Shown here: piece by piece, positions 9,989 to 19,808 of the stretch
How the letters are laid out: every line of letters begins with the position of its first letter
Position numbering within the stretch: position 1 is the first letter of the stretch
Source of the DNA: JACVRW01 sp963820315
GTDB taxonomy: Bacteria > Actinomycetota > Thermoleophilia > Solirubrobacterales > Thermoleophilaceae
DNA: 64,000 bases
Assembly (NCBI GenBank): GCA_963820315.1
Contig: CAWFZK010000033.1
Coordinates: forward strand, 52,808-116,807
Direction: 5' to 3'
Notes under the pieces: generated by a model
Told to the model about the DNA's origin: nothing
Database searches by the model: none
The model's input: only the letters and a program-made list of their open reading frames with translations
Program-made: the position numbers and the translations under genes

Positions 9989-11371
9989 ATGGAGGCGACC
10001 ACCGCAGATGCCGCCGCCGAGCGGCGAGGGGGCGAGCAGCAGACCAACCTGCGGAGGGCGATCGGCCCCAGGCTGCTGACCGTCTTCATCGTCGGGGACA
10101 TCCTCGGCGCCGGCATCTACGCACTCGTCGGCGAGGTCGGTGCGGAGGTCGGCGGCGCGATCTGGACGGCCTTCATGGCGGCCTTCGTCCTGGCGCTGTT
10201 CACGGCCTTTGCGTACGCCGAGCTCGTGTCGAAGTACCCGCGCGCGGCCGGCGCGGCGCTCTACAGCCAGCGCGCCTTCCGGACGCCCTTCTTCACGTTC
10301 ATGGTCGCCTTCGCTGTCATGTCCTCCGGAATCGCCTCCGCGAGCACGCTCGCGCGCGCCTTCGCCGGCGACTACCTGTCCGAGTTCGTCGACCTGCCAC
10401 TGGTGCTCGCCGCGATCGCGATGATCCTGATCGTCGCGGCGATCAACATGCGCGGGATCGCGGAGTCGGTCCAGGTGAACCTCGTGCTCACCGCGATCGA
10501 GGTCTTCGGCCTCGTGCTCATCGTGGTCATCGGCATCGCAGCGCTCGGCGAGAGCTCGGGTGACTTCTCGCGCAACTTCGAGTTCAAGGAGGGGGAGGGC
10601 GTGGTCGCGGCGATCGTCGGCGGCAGCGCGCTCGCCTTCTACGCCATGATCGGATTCGAGGATTCGGTCAACGTCGCGGAGGAGACGAAGCAGCCGTCGC
10701 GCACCTTCCCGCGCGCGCTCTTCACCGGCCTTGCGATCGCAGGCGTGCTCTACCTGCTCGTGACGCTCACGGCCTCATACGTCGTGCCGACAGACCAGCT
10801 GTCCGGATCGGACGCGCCGCTGCTCGAGGTCGTCGAAGTCGGCCCGCTCGGCATCTCGACTCGCGTGTTCGCGTTCATCGCGCTGATGGCGGTCGCGAAC
10901 AGCGCGCTGATCAACATGATCATGGCCTCGCGGATCGTCTACGGGATGGCGGACCAGGGGATCGTGGCGCGCGTCTTCGCGCGCACGCTGCCGAGCCGCC
11001 GCACCCCCGTGGCGGCGATCATCTTCACGACCGCGATCGCCATCGTGCTGATCTCGACTGGCGACCTGTCGACGCTCGCCGACACGACGGTCGTGCTGCT
11101 GCTCGCCGTCTTCACGATCGTCAACGTCGCGGTGCTCGTGCTGCGCCGCGAGTCGGTCGAGCACGAGCACTTCCATGCGCCGTCCGTCTTCCCCGTGCTC
11201 GGTGCGCTGATCTCGGTCGCGCTGCTCGTGGACACCGCACTTGACGACGCCTCCGTGTTCCTGCGCGCCGCGATCCTGCTTGTGGTCGGGGCGGGGCTGT
11301 GGGTCGTCAACAGGCTTGTTGCGGGCCCGCCCGATGCGGAGCTCGACGCCGAGGGACTGCGCGCCGGCTAG
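9989..11371 (+). CDS. APC-superfamily amino-acid permease
   Basis: A complete 460-residue transporter with about 12 membrane helices. The N-terminal AIGPRLLTVFIVGDILGAGIYALVGEVG is the helix-1 substrate/ion-binding signature of the APC superfamily (G-D-I-L-G-A-G-I). Helix 6-like FYAMIGFEDSVNVAEETKQPSRTFPRAL is also characteristic. The frame is open far upstream, but the ATG at 9989 starts a short polar N-terminus right before helix 1. The amino-acid substrate cannot be read. It overlaps the convergent PLC-like gene by four bases (the TAG/CTA palindrome). Confidence 0.88.
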   Translation: MEATTADAAAERRGGEQQTNLRRAIGPRLLTVFIVGDILGAGIYALVGEVGAEVGGAIWTAFMAAFVLALFTAFAYAELVSKYPRAAGAALYSQRAFRTPFFTFMVAFAVMSSGIASASTLARAFAGDYLSEFVDLPLVLAAIAMILIVAAINMRGIAESVQVNLVLTAIEVFGLVLIVVIGIAALGESSGDFSRNFEFKEGEGVVAAIVGGSALAFYAMIGFEDSVNVAEETKQPSRTFPRALFTGLAIAGVLYLLVTLTASYVVPTDQLSGSDAPLLEVVEVGPLGISTRVFAFIALMAVANSALINMIMASRIVYGMADQGIVARVFARTLPSRRTPVAAIIFTTAIAIVLISTGDLSTLADTTVVLLLAVFTIVNVAVLVLRRESVEHEHFHAPSVFPVLGALISVALLVDTALDDASVFLRAAILLVVGAGLWVVNRLVAGPPDAELDAEGLRAG

Positions 11372-13539
11372 CCGCCGCGGGCCGCGGCCTGGCGACGCCG
11401 GAGCGCCTGAATCCGCTCGGCGTTGAGGGCGTCGACGGCCGGGATCAGCGATCCCAGCTCGTAGTGGTCGACCGCGATCAGGCTCACGGGGACGCCGCGT
11501 TTGCGCTGGCACTTCTTGGCGCGCCCGACGATCTGCTTCTCGGTCTGGAAGGGCTCGTTCGGTGAGCTCCGCGGCGGGAACACGTCGGCCCAGTGGTTGA
11601 TCATCAGGAACGGGCTGTCGACGTCGCCGCGCTCGAGTTCGCAGCTCAGCTGCTTGATCTTGGTGGCGCCGAGCGGGGTGTCCTGCACGAACGAGAAGCC
11701 GTCGAGGTACCACGGCACCGTCCCGTCGGCGTCCTTCTCGGTGAGCACGATCACGCGCTTGTTGCGGCTCACGAGCTCGCCGAGCGTCGGCATCGGGCTG
11801 TCGCGGTCCAGCGTCTCGACGTAGCGCAGCAGCCCTGACTCCTTGAACACCCGCTCGATGTCCTGGGGGCTCACGTAGGGCTCGATGAAGAGGATCACGA
11901 CCTCGCCGCGGTTCGCCTCGAGGAACTCCCTGACCTCGACGAGCTGGTCGGCCATCTTGGTCGCGCCGAGCTCGCAGACGGTGTGGCAGAGCCAGACCTC
12001 GCGCTTGCCCTTGAGGTCGCCGGCGCCAACCCTGCCCGCCAGCCGCTCCGCTGAGGCGAGCACCTCGGGCGGCAGGCTCTTCGCCACCTTGTTGCGGTCG
12101 CGTTTCTCGGTGGCGAAGTCGGTCCGCACCCTCCCGTCCGCGTTCTCGATCCCCCAATGCGCGTCGATGAGGAAGAGGCGGATGCCGTCCTGAAGCTGGC
12201 GCCGCATGTCGTGGCGCTGGTTCGCGATGAACCAGCCGGGGCTGTCCGACGCGGAGAACGAGTTGTGCGTGCCGGCCCAGGCGGCCTCGTTCAGGCGCAG
12301 CTCGCAGAGCGCGAACGAGCCGTTGCACTCACCGCGCTGAACGCTCGGCTGGGCGATGCTCGGCTCCGGCGCGCTGCTCGTGACGACGATGACCAGTGCC
12401 GTGAGCGCCCCGACGATGAGGACCGCCGCGGCGCCGGCCGCGACGAACGCCCGCCCGCGCGTGCGCTCGGCCTCCGCCCGTGTCTGGCCCGGGCGCGCCA
12501 GCAGGAGCAGCAGCTCGGACATGCCGAGGAAGACGAGATACGCGCCTCCGAGCACCGCGACGATCTGGAGCGCGAGCGTGGGCTCGAGCACGGCCAGCAC
12601 GCCTGCCGCGAGCGCCGCGGCGCCGCGGAGAGCACGCGCCCAGGTGGCCCGCGGCCGTTGCGTGAGCCGTCTCAGGCGCTGCGTCGGCGCTTCGACGTCC
12701 TCCGGGTCGAGCGCCGCCGCCGCGGCAGCGACGGCGATGCCGAGCAGGGCGAGCAGCAGCGCCCAGGTCAGAAGGTCGCCGAGGAACGCGTCGAAGAGGC
12801 CGCCCACGGCATTGCGGACCTCATCGTCCGTCAACTCATCCTCGCCGTAGACCCCCGCCAGCGTGCGCGCCTCCAGCACGAGCAGGCCCACCAGCAGGAC
12901 CGTGCCCGCCGCTCCGATCGCCACGCCGGCCCTGAGCACGGCGACGCGTCGATCGGGGGCGACCGCCACCGCGCCCACCAGCACCAGGAGCGCGAGCAGC
13001 GGCAGCACGATTCCGAGCGTGCGGATGTTGTCCGCCGCGCGCAACGTGGTGCCGGTGACCTCGCTGTCCTTCAGCGCGAGGAGGTCGGGCTTCAGGTCGT
13101 CCGGCAGCTGCTTCGCGAGGTTGGGCGATACCGAGCGCAGCCCGAACTCGACGATCTGAGCCGCGTCGCCGAGGTCGAGCAGCACGTTCTCCTTGTCGCG
13201 CACGAAGAAGACCCGGTTCGCCTCCCGGGCGGCCGAACGGAAGACCCGCTGGAAGGGCTCCGTCTGGATCAGCGTGTCGACGACCGACTCGAGCAGCGGT
13301 CGTGCCGCCGCGAGGTCGGCGGAGCCGCGCTCGGCGAGGTAGATGACGATCTCGCGCCCGACGACGGTCCGCACTGCGTCGTCGTCGAGCGCCTCGATGG
13401 CTCGGTTGGCGAACGCCTCGCGGTCGACGATCTGCTCGCGCGCGTACAGGGCGACCGTGCCCGCGATCAGCAGCACAGCGCCGATGACGAGCATCACGAC
13501 GCTGGCAGTGGTCCTGCTGCGGTAGGCCGAGGAACCCAT
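11368..13539 (-). CDS. Multi-span membrane protein with C-terminal PI-PLC-X-like phosphodiesterase domain
   Basis: A 723-residue two-part protein. The first 390 residues hold about six or seven membrane segments (near 13-33, 175-197, 200-222, 252-278, 305-345, 366-388), with a roughly 140-residue polar loop after the first. Residues 400-720 resemble PLC-like phosphodiesterases: WAGTHNSFSAS carries the first catalytic-type His (H425), followed by MRRQLQDGIRLFLIDAHW (D459/H461), WLCHTVCELG, VVILFIEPYVS and VIVLTEKDADG. The domain follows the last membrane segment, so it probably faces outward. An even Cys count (C405/C412, WLCHTVC) suits an exported fold. Substrate unknown; lipid or glycerophosphodiester hydrolysis is inference. 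Confidence 0.8.
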   Translation of the reverse strand: MGSSAYRSRTTASVVMLVIGAVLLIAGTVALYAREQIVDREAFANRAIEALDDDAVRTVVGREIVIYLAERGSADLAAARPLLESVVDTLIQTEPFQRVFRSAAREANRVFFVRDKENVLLDLGDAAQIVEFGLRSVSPNLAKQLPDDLKPDLLALKDSEVTGTTLRAADNIRTLGIVLPLLALLVLVGAVAVAPDRRVAVLRAGVAIGAAGTVLLVGLLVLEARTLAGVYGEDELTDDEVRNAVGGLFDAFLGDLLTWALLLALLGIAVAAAAAALDPEDVEAPTQRLRRLTQRPRATWARALRGAAALAAGVLAVLEPTLALQIVAVLGGAYLVFLGMSELLLLLARPGQTRAEAERTRGRAFVAAGAAAVLIVGALTALVIVVTSSAPEPSIAQPSVQRGECNGSFALCELRLNEAAWAGTHNSFSASDSPGWFIANQRHDMRRQLQDGIRLFLIDAHWGIENADGRVRTDFATEKRDRNKVAKSLPPEVLASAERLAGRVGAGDLKGKREVWLCHTVCELGATKMADQLVEVREFLEANRGEVVILFIEPYVSPQDIERVFKESGLLRYVETLDRDSPMPTLGELVSRNKRVIVLTEKDADGTVPWYLDGFSFVQDTPLGATKIKQLSCELERGDVDSPFLMINHWADVFPPRSSPNEPFQTEKQIVGRAKKCQRKRGVPVSLIAVDHYELGSLIPAVDALNAERIQALRRRQAAARGG

Positions 13540-13672
13540 TTGCGAGTCGGGCAGTTGCGTGGGGGACTGTAACTGCTGTACCGTCGGGCGCCCGATGCGA
13601 CGGACTCGGCTGGTCTTGGTCGTCGCGGCGGCGGTCTGCGCGGCCCTGGCGACCCGCCGCTAGGCAGCGCCC

Positions 13673-14416
13673 GTGCAGCTCGCAGAGATCATCCTCGAGA
13701 TCGAAAACGACAGCGTGCTCAGCACCGAGGGGGAGCGCGCGGGGCTGATCCTGCTCGGGGCGATGCTGGTCTCGTTCCTGCTGATCCGCGTGAGCACGCG
13801 CCTGATGAGGAGCCCGAACGTCACCTGGTGGCCGGGCAGCATCAAGACGGAGGGCGGCCTGCACGTGCATCACCTCGTGTTCGGGATCGTGCTGATGCTG
13901 TTCGCGGGCTTCCTGATGGCGCTGCAGCTCGACAGCCCCTGGTTCGAGCTCGCCGCCGCCGCGTTCGGCATCGGCGCCGGGCTGACGCTCGACGAGTACG
14001 CGCTCTGGCTGCAGCTCGAGGACGTCTACTGGGCGGAGGAGGGACGCCGCTCCGTGGACGCCGTGATCGTCGCGGCGATCGTGGGTGGGCTGATCCTGAT
14101 GGGCTTCCTGCCCTTCTCGACAGACTCGGGCGCCCCGACGATCGTCCTCGCCGTGCTGGTCTCGCTGGCGGTCGCGGCGGTCGCGGTGCTGAAGGGGAAG
14201 ATCTTCATGGGCGTCGCCGGCATGCTGTTCCTGCCGATAGCGGTGATCGGCGCCATCCGGCTCGCGAAGCCCGACTCGTTCTGGGCGCGGCGCCGCTACC
14301 CGGAGGGGAGCCGGAAGCGGCTCAAGTCCGAGCACCGCTACGCGCGCCACACGCGCCGCTACCAGCGCTTCCAGGACACGGTCGCCGGCGCGCCCAGCCG
14401 AGAGTCCGAGAGCTGA
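13673..14416 (+). CDS. Conserved integral membrane protein
   Basis: A 247-residue protein with about six membrane helices (near 22-42, 65-90, 93-110, 130-150, 158-175, 182-200). Notable are a histidine-rich turn between helices (TEGGLHVHHLVFGIVL) and LTLDEYALWLQLEDVYWAEEGRRSVDA. The C-terminal 45 residues are strongly basic. I recognise the pattern from uncharacterised actinobacterial membrane proteins but know no function. GTG 13673 is the only sensible start. It is divergent from the PLC-like gene and convergent with the broken permease. Confidence 0.72.
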   Translation: MQLAEIILEIENDSVLSTEGERAGLILLGAMLVSFLLIRVSTRLMRSPNVTWWPGSIKTEGGLHVHHLVFGIVLMLFAGFLMALQLDSPWFELAAAAFGIGAGLTLDEYALWLQLEDVYWAEEGRRSVDAVIVAAIVGGLILMGFLPFSTDSGAPTIVLAVLVSLAVAAVAVLKGKIFMGVAGMLFLPIAVIGAIRLAKPDSFWARRRYPEGSRKRLKSEHRYARHTRRYQRFQDTVAGAPSRESES

Positions 14417-14422
14417 GCTCGC

Positions 14423-15880
14423 TCAGTCCTCCTCGAGCGCCAGGCTCGCGAACTTCTCGTTCGTGTGCGTGCGCGCGTACGTGAAGAAGATCGTCAGCCC
14501 GATCACGAGCCAGATGCACAAGCCGGATCCAGGTATCGATCGGCAGCATCGCCATCAGCGCCGAGCGCGCTCAGAAGCCCCAGGCAGCGCGACGACGTGG
14601 ACGTACGGCACGCGGAAGGGCCGCTCGACGTCCGGATGCGTGCGGCGCAGCACCATCACCCCGTGCAGACGAGCACGAACGCCAGCAGCGTCCCGATCGA
14701 GACGAGGTTCGCCGAGCACGTCGATCGGCACCAGCGCCGGCGACGAGCGCGCCGGCGCCGCCGCACACGATCGTCGTGAAGACGGGCGTCTTGAAGCGCT
14801 CGGCTCGACGCGCCCGAAGGCGGGCGGGAGCATGCCGTCCGCGGACATGCGCATGAGGATGCGGGTCTGCCCGTAGAAGGTCACGAGCACGGTCGAGACG
14901 AGGCCGACCACGGCCGCCGACGTCGAGCGCCGTCGTCGAGCCAGTCGGCCCCGACCCCTCGCGCCTGGACCGCCTTCGAGAGCGGGTCGGCGACGTTGAG
15001 CTTCTCGTAGGGGACGATGCCGGTCAGGACGAGCCCGATCGCGACGTAGAGGACCGTCGAGATGAGCACGGTCGCGAGCAGGCCGATCGGGACCGTGCGC
15101 TGCGGGTTGCGCGCCTCGCGCCGCCGCCGTCGAGACGGCGTCGAAGCCGACGTAGGCGAAGAACACGACCCCGGCGCCGCGCACGATCCCCGATGACGCC
15201 GAAGTCGCCGAAGTCGCCCTCGTTCGGCGGGGATGAACGGCGACCAGTTGCGCGGCGTCGACGTCGCACGCGCCGACGACGACGAAGAGCAGCAGGACGC
15301 CGATCTTGAGCGCCACGATCGCGTTGTTCGCCCGCGGCCGACTCGCGCGTCCCGACGATCGAGCAGCCGCGGTCGTCCGACGACGATCACGATCGCCGGC
15401 AGGTTGACGATGCCGGCGTCGTCGCCGAACGGCGGGTTGGCGAGGTCGTGCGGCACGTGGATCGCCGAGCGAGTCGAGGAGGCTGACGAAGTAGCCCGAC
15501 CAGCCGACCGCGACGGTCGACGCCGCGAACAGGTACTCGAGCAGCAGGTCCCAGCCGATGAACCAGGCCATGAACGACGCCGAAGGCCGCGTAGGCGTAG
15601 GAGTAGGTGCGAGCCGGCGATCGGGATCATCGCGGCGAGCTCGGCGTAACAGATCGCCGTCAGCGCCGGCGGCGATGCCGGCGAGGACGAACGAGATGAC
15701 GACGCGCCGGGCCGGCGTACTGCGCGGCGGCCGTCGCCGGTGGTGACGAAGATCCCGGCGCCGACGACGCTGGCGATCCCGAGCGTCGGTGAGGCTGAAC
15801 GGCCCGAAGGCCGCCGAGTCGAGCCGCGCGCGGTCCGTCTTGGCCTGCGCGAGGATCGGCGTCGAGATGCGGTCCGCCAC
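14423..15880 (-). pseudogene. APC-family amino-acid permease, shattered by single-base insertions
   Basis: Fragments in all three frames spell one APC-type permease: start region ISTPILAQAKTDRARL and FGPFSLT; LGIASVVGAGIFVTTG (helix 1); VVISFVLAGIAA; AICYAELAAMIPIAGS; FMAWFIGWDLLLEYLFAAST; NNAIVALKIGVLLLFVVVGA; GAGVVFFAYVGFDAVSTAA; VTFYGQTRILMRMSADGMLP; HPDVERPFRVPYVHVVALPG; and a clean C-terminus YARTHTNEKFASLALEED with stop at 14423-14425. Six breaks I resolved (near 15786, 15734, 15705, 15666, 15610, 15577) are each repaired by deleting one C or G. The conserved motifs are undamaged between breaks, which argues for assembly error. The likely start is GTG 15880. It resembles the cationic-amino-acid/YfnA group. 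Confidence 0.75.
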
Positions 15881-15924
15881 CGTCGTGGAGAGTGCTTGCC
15901 CGGATCAGCGCGGAGGCCTGCAGG

Positions 15925-18900
15925 ATGCCGCGCCATGGAGGGGCCTGGCCGGCGGAGGGGCGAGAAGCCCGGATTTCGTCGCACGCCGAGCGCGCGCACC
16001 GGCTCGCAAAGCTGGAGCGCCTGCGCGAGCGCGGGATCGAGCCCTACCCGGTCACGCTACGACCGCGACCACACGCTCGCCGAGGTGCGCGAGAAGCTAC
16101 GCCGGCGCTCGGAGCGGGCGCCGACACCGGCGAGACGCGTGCGCGTCGCCGGCCGCGCTGATGCTGATCCGCCGCCACGGCGGCCTCGATGTTCGCCGAC
16201 CTGCAGCGACCAGACCGGGCACGATCCAGCTGCTCGTCGCGCGCAAGGACGCTCGGCGACGAGGCGCTTCGACGGACGTCGCCGACGCTCGACCGCGGCG
16301 ACTGGGTCGGCGTCGACGGGCACGGTGATCGCGACCACGCCGCGGCGAGCTGTCGGTCCGGGTCGACCGAGCTCGCAGCTGCTGTCGAAGTCGCTGCGCG
16401 CGCTGCCCGACAAGCACCACGGGCCTCACCGACGTCGACACGCGCGCTGCCGCCAGCGCTACCTCGACCTGATCGTCAACCCGGACGTCGCGCCGGATCT
16501 TCGACGATCCGCTCGAAGGTGATCGCCGTCGGTCCGCAAGATGCTCGCTCGAGCGCGGCTTCGTCGAGGTCGAGACGCCGGTGCTCGACGCCACGGCCGG
16601 CGGCGCCGCGGCGCGGCCGTTCATCACCCACCACAACGCGCTCGACATCGACATGTACCTGCGGATCGCGCTCGAGCTGCCGCTCAAGCGGCTGGTCGTC
16701 GGCGGCTTCGAGCGCGTCTTCGAGATCGGGCGCGTCTTCCGCAACGAGGGCCTCGACACCCGCCACAACCCCGAGTTCACGATGCTCGAGGCCTACCAGG
16801 CGCTCGGCGACTACCACGACATGATGGACCTGGTCGAGGCGATCGTCGCCGACGCGGCGCGCGACGCGATCGGCACGACGGTGATCGACGATCGACGGCC
16901 AGCGAGGTCGACCTGAAGCCGCCGTGGCGGCGCGATCACGATGGCCGACCTGATCGAGGAGCACGACGGGCGTGCGAGATGCACCCCTCGATGCCGATCG
17001 AGGAGGCGCGCGCGATCGCCGACCGCCTCGGCGTCGCGTACGAGTCGACGGCTGGGGCGCCGGGCAGGCTGATGACCGAGGTCTACGACGAGACCTGCGA
17101 GGCGAAGCTGATCGAGCCGACGTTCGTCTACGGACTACCCGCGCGAGGTCTCGCCGCTGGCCCGCGCGCACCGCGACGACCCGACGCTGACCGAGCGCTT
17201 CGAGTGCGTCGTCGCCGGCGCGCGAGCTGGCCAACGCCTACTCCGAGCTGAACGACCCGGTCGACCAGCGCGCGCGCTTCGAGGCCGAGGCGACGGCGCA
17301 AGGCCGGCGGGCGACGAGGAGGCCGAGGCCGTCGACGAGGACTACATCCGCGCGCTCGAGTACGGCCTGCCGCCGACCGGCGGGCTCGGGCATCGGCATC
17401 GACCGGCTGGTGATGCTGCTCGCCGGCGCCGCCGGCGATCCGCGACGTGATCCTGTTCCCGACGATGCGGCCCGAGGGCGGGTCGGGCCGGCGGCCGACG
17501 CACGCGCGGCCTGTCGTCGGACGGCCGTGCCGACCGCGGCCGACTCGCCGAGGCCGCGGCCGCGGCGCCGCCCGAGCCGCGAGCGGCCGCGCCGGCGCCG
17601 ACGCGGCCGAGACCGCGCGGCCAGCGCCCGCGCTCGCGCCGCGGCCGCGCGGCTGCTCGCGCTGGCTCGACCGCCGCTGGCGCGGCCTCGCTCTACCTGC
17701 TGCCGACGCTGCCGGGCCTCCACGACCGCCTCGGGCATCGGCCACGACTGCTCGCCGCACGAGTCGACCGCGCGTCGCGGCGCACGTGGCCTCGGTCGTG
17801 CTCGGGCTCGGCGCTGCTCGCTGGTCGCGCCGCCAGCTCGCCGCGCGGCAAGCGCCGCGCCTGGGCGGTCGCGCTCGTCGCTCTTCGCCGTCGCGGCGGT
17901 CATCCACCTGTTCAAGGGCCCGCACCCGCTCGTGGTCGCTCTACTCGCGTCGGCGATGGTCGTCGCGCTCGTCTGGAACCGCGACGCCTTCCCCGCGCGC
18001 GCCGACCCGGCCTCGCTGCTCGGGCGTCGCTGCGCTTCGTCGCCGCTCTACCTCGGTCGCCGGTGCTCGCCTTCGGGTTCGTCACGCTGCTGCTCGAGCG
18101 CGACCACGTCGACGCAGCGACGCTCACCGTCGGCGGCGATGCTCGAGACGATCTTCGCCGGCCTGGTCGGCCTCGACGGGCCCCTACGACGTACACCGAG
18201 CCGCTTCTTCTCCGACTTCTTCCCGGCGGCGCTGCTCGCGCTCGGGATCGCCGGCCTGCGATCGCTGCTGTCGCTGCTGGTCTTCCGCGCGGTCGTCGCA
18301 GCCGCGCCGGCCCGACCGAGGACGACCGCGAGCGCGCCCGCGAGCTCGTCCGCCCCTACGGCGTCGGACACGCTCGCCTACTTCGCCCTGCGCGACGACA
18401 AGAGCTACTTCTTCTCCGCCGACGGCGAGCGCGATGATCGCCTACACGCTACGTGAGCGGCTACGCGCTCGTGGCCGCCGACCCGATCGGCGCCGCCCGC
18501 CTCGGATCGCCGCGGGTGGTCGACGAGTTCCTCGCCTACTGCCGCGGCGCAGGGCCTGGCAGCGTCGCCTTCCTCGCCGTGCGCGAGGCGGACATGCCGA
18601 CTGTACCGCGCGCGCGGCTTCCGCGGCGTCTACCTCGGCGACGAGGCGATCATCCGCTGCGACGACGTTCAGCGCTCGACGGCGGCGGCGATGAAGGCCG
18701 GTGCGCTCGGCGGTCACGCGGGTCGGGCAAGCGAGCACCGCTTCCGAGCTGATGCGCGAGACCGACGCCGTCGCCGCGAGCTGCGTCGACGCAGCTGAAC
18801 GAGATCCGCGAGCGCTGGCGCGGCAAGGCGCCCGAGCGCGGCTTCACGATGGAGCTCGGCGGCAGGACGTCGCGCGGCGAGAACCCCGACTTCCTGCTCG

Positions 18901-19415
18901 CGATCGCGTTCGACTCCGAGCGAGCAGCCCGCTCGGCTTCCTGCGGCTCGTGCCGTGCTTCGGCGCCGACCCCGGCTACTCGCTCGATCTGATGCAGCGC
19001 GACCCCGACGCCGCCGAACGGCATGACCGAGTTCCTGATCGCGAACGCGGCGCTCGCGCTCGGCGAGCGCGGCTTCACGCGGCTGTCGATGAACTTCGCC
19101 GCCTGGGGGCGGCTGTTCGACACGAGCGCGACAGCTGACGCCTCGGCGCAGCGCATCGCTGAGGAAGATCGCCGAGGTCCTCAACCCGTACTTCCAGATC
19201 AAGTCGCTGCGCGACTTCAACGCGAAGTTCGACCCGAGTGGCTGCCGCGCTCGATCATGGTCGAGGACGTCGGCTCGATGCCGACGGTCGGACTGCTGTA
19301 CGCGAGCGTCGAGGGCTTCGTCAACCTGCCCTTCGTCGGCCGGAGGCTCCAGCCGCGCGAGGGCCCGGCCGCGCCGCCGCAGCTGCGACCCGGCGATGCC
19401 GTAACGCCGGCGTGA
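15925..19415 (+). pseudogene. lysS: Lysyl-tRNA synthetase fused to C-terminal MprF-type lysyltransferase, shattered by insertions
   Basis: Fragments across three frames give first a class II LysRS: AHRLAKLERLRERGIEPYPV, the OB-fold (VRVAGR, MLIRRHGG, MFADLQ), LPDKHHGL and RQRYLDLIVNPD, motif 2 in FERVFEIGRVFRNEGLDTRHNPEFTML, and motif 3 in GLGIGIDRLVMLLAG, ending near 17476. A Pro/Ala/Arg-rich linker, membrane helices (FAVAAVIHLFKGPHPLVV) and a DUF2156/MprF catalytic domain follow (YFALRDDKSYFF, GYALVAADPIG, RGFRGVYLGDEAIIRCDDF, SMNFAAWGRLF). Between 17460 and about 18060 the + strand contains no TAA, TAG or TGA in any frame, so the two parts form one polypeptide whatever the frame errors. 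It should charge tRNA-Lys and lysylate phosphatidylglycerol. Start is uncertain. Confidence 0.75.
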
Positions 19416-19439
19416 CGGCGCGCCTCATGCTCGTCAGGA

Positions 19440-19808
19440 GTGCGACCCGAGGGCGACTCTCAGGCAATGATGAGGGAGGAGCTGAGCTCCGCCGGGCTCG
19501 CCGAGCGCGAGGGGCTGTGGCGGGATCCGGACGACAGGATCGGCGCGATCGTCTCGCCGCTCGGCGTCTTCGTCGGCTGGATCGACGTGATCTGGCCCAG
19601 TCCGTCCTACTGCGAGCCGCGTTTGCGAGACGTCGTCCACGTGCCCCCGGCGAACATCGAGCTCGATTTGGGGCCGGTGCTGGTTCGGGCCGAGGCGCGT
19701 TTTGCGGCGGCGCGCCGGACCTGCCGCTACTGCGGCCGTCACCACGCACCGGGCTACATGCTCACGCGCGACGTCTGCCAGGCGTGCGCGCCCGGCGTCG
19801 TGTACTGA
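19440..19808 (+). CDS. Small protein with C-terminal zinc-ribbon-like CxxC pair
   Basis: An unrecognised protein of up to 122 residues. The C-terminus has CRYCGRHHAPGYMLTRDVCQACA, two CxxC pairs 17 residues apart with an intervening HH, which looks like a structural zinc site. The middle (GAIVSPLGVFVGWIDVIWPSPSYCEP) is hydrophobic but not clearly transmembrane. Start is uncertain: GTG 19440 (used here) has AGGAG overlapping it, while ATG 19467 and 19470 lack an obvious ribosome site. It lies just downstream of the shattered lysS and overlaps the next gene by 25 bp. Confidence 0.6.
   Translation: MRPEGDSQAMMREELSSAGLAEREGLWRDPDDRIGAIVSPLGVFVGWIDVIWPSPSYCEPRLRDVVHVPPANIELDLGPVLVRAEARFAAARRTCRYCGRHHAPGYMLTRDVCQACAPGVVY

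Noticed and set aside
13551..13576. GCAGTT/AACTGC inverted repeat in the divergent gap before 13673
   Set aside because: Six-base arms with a 14-base spacer are not distinctive enough to call an operator.
13595..13663. 22-codon open frame starting MRRTRLVLVV
   Set aside because: It looks like a tiny membrane peptide, but there is no ribosome site and such frames are frequent by chance at this base composition.
14423..19415. Genuine pseudogenisation or programmed frameshifting of the permease and LysRS-MprF genes
   Set aside because: There are far too many breaks for programmed shifts, on both strands, with perfect motifs between them; error is simpler.
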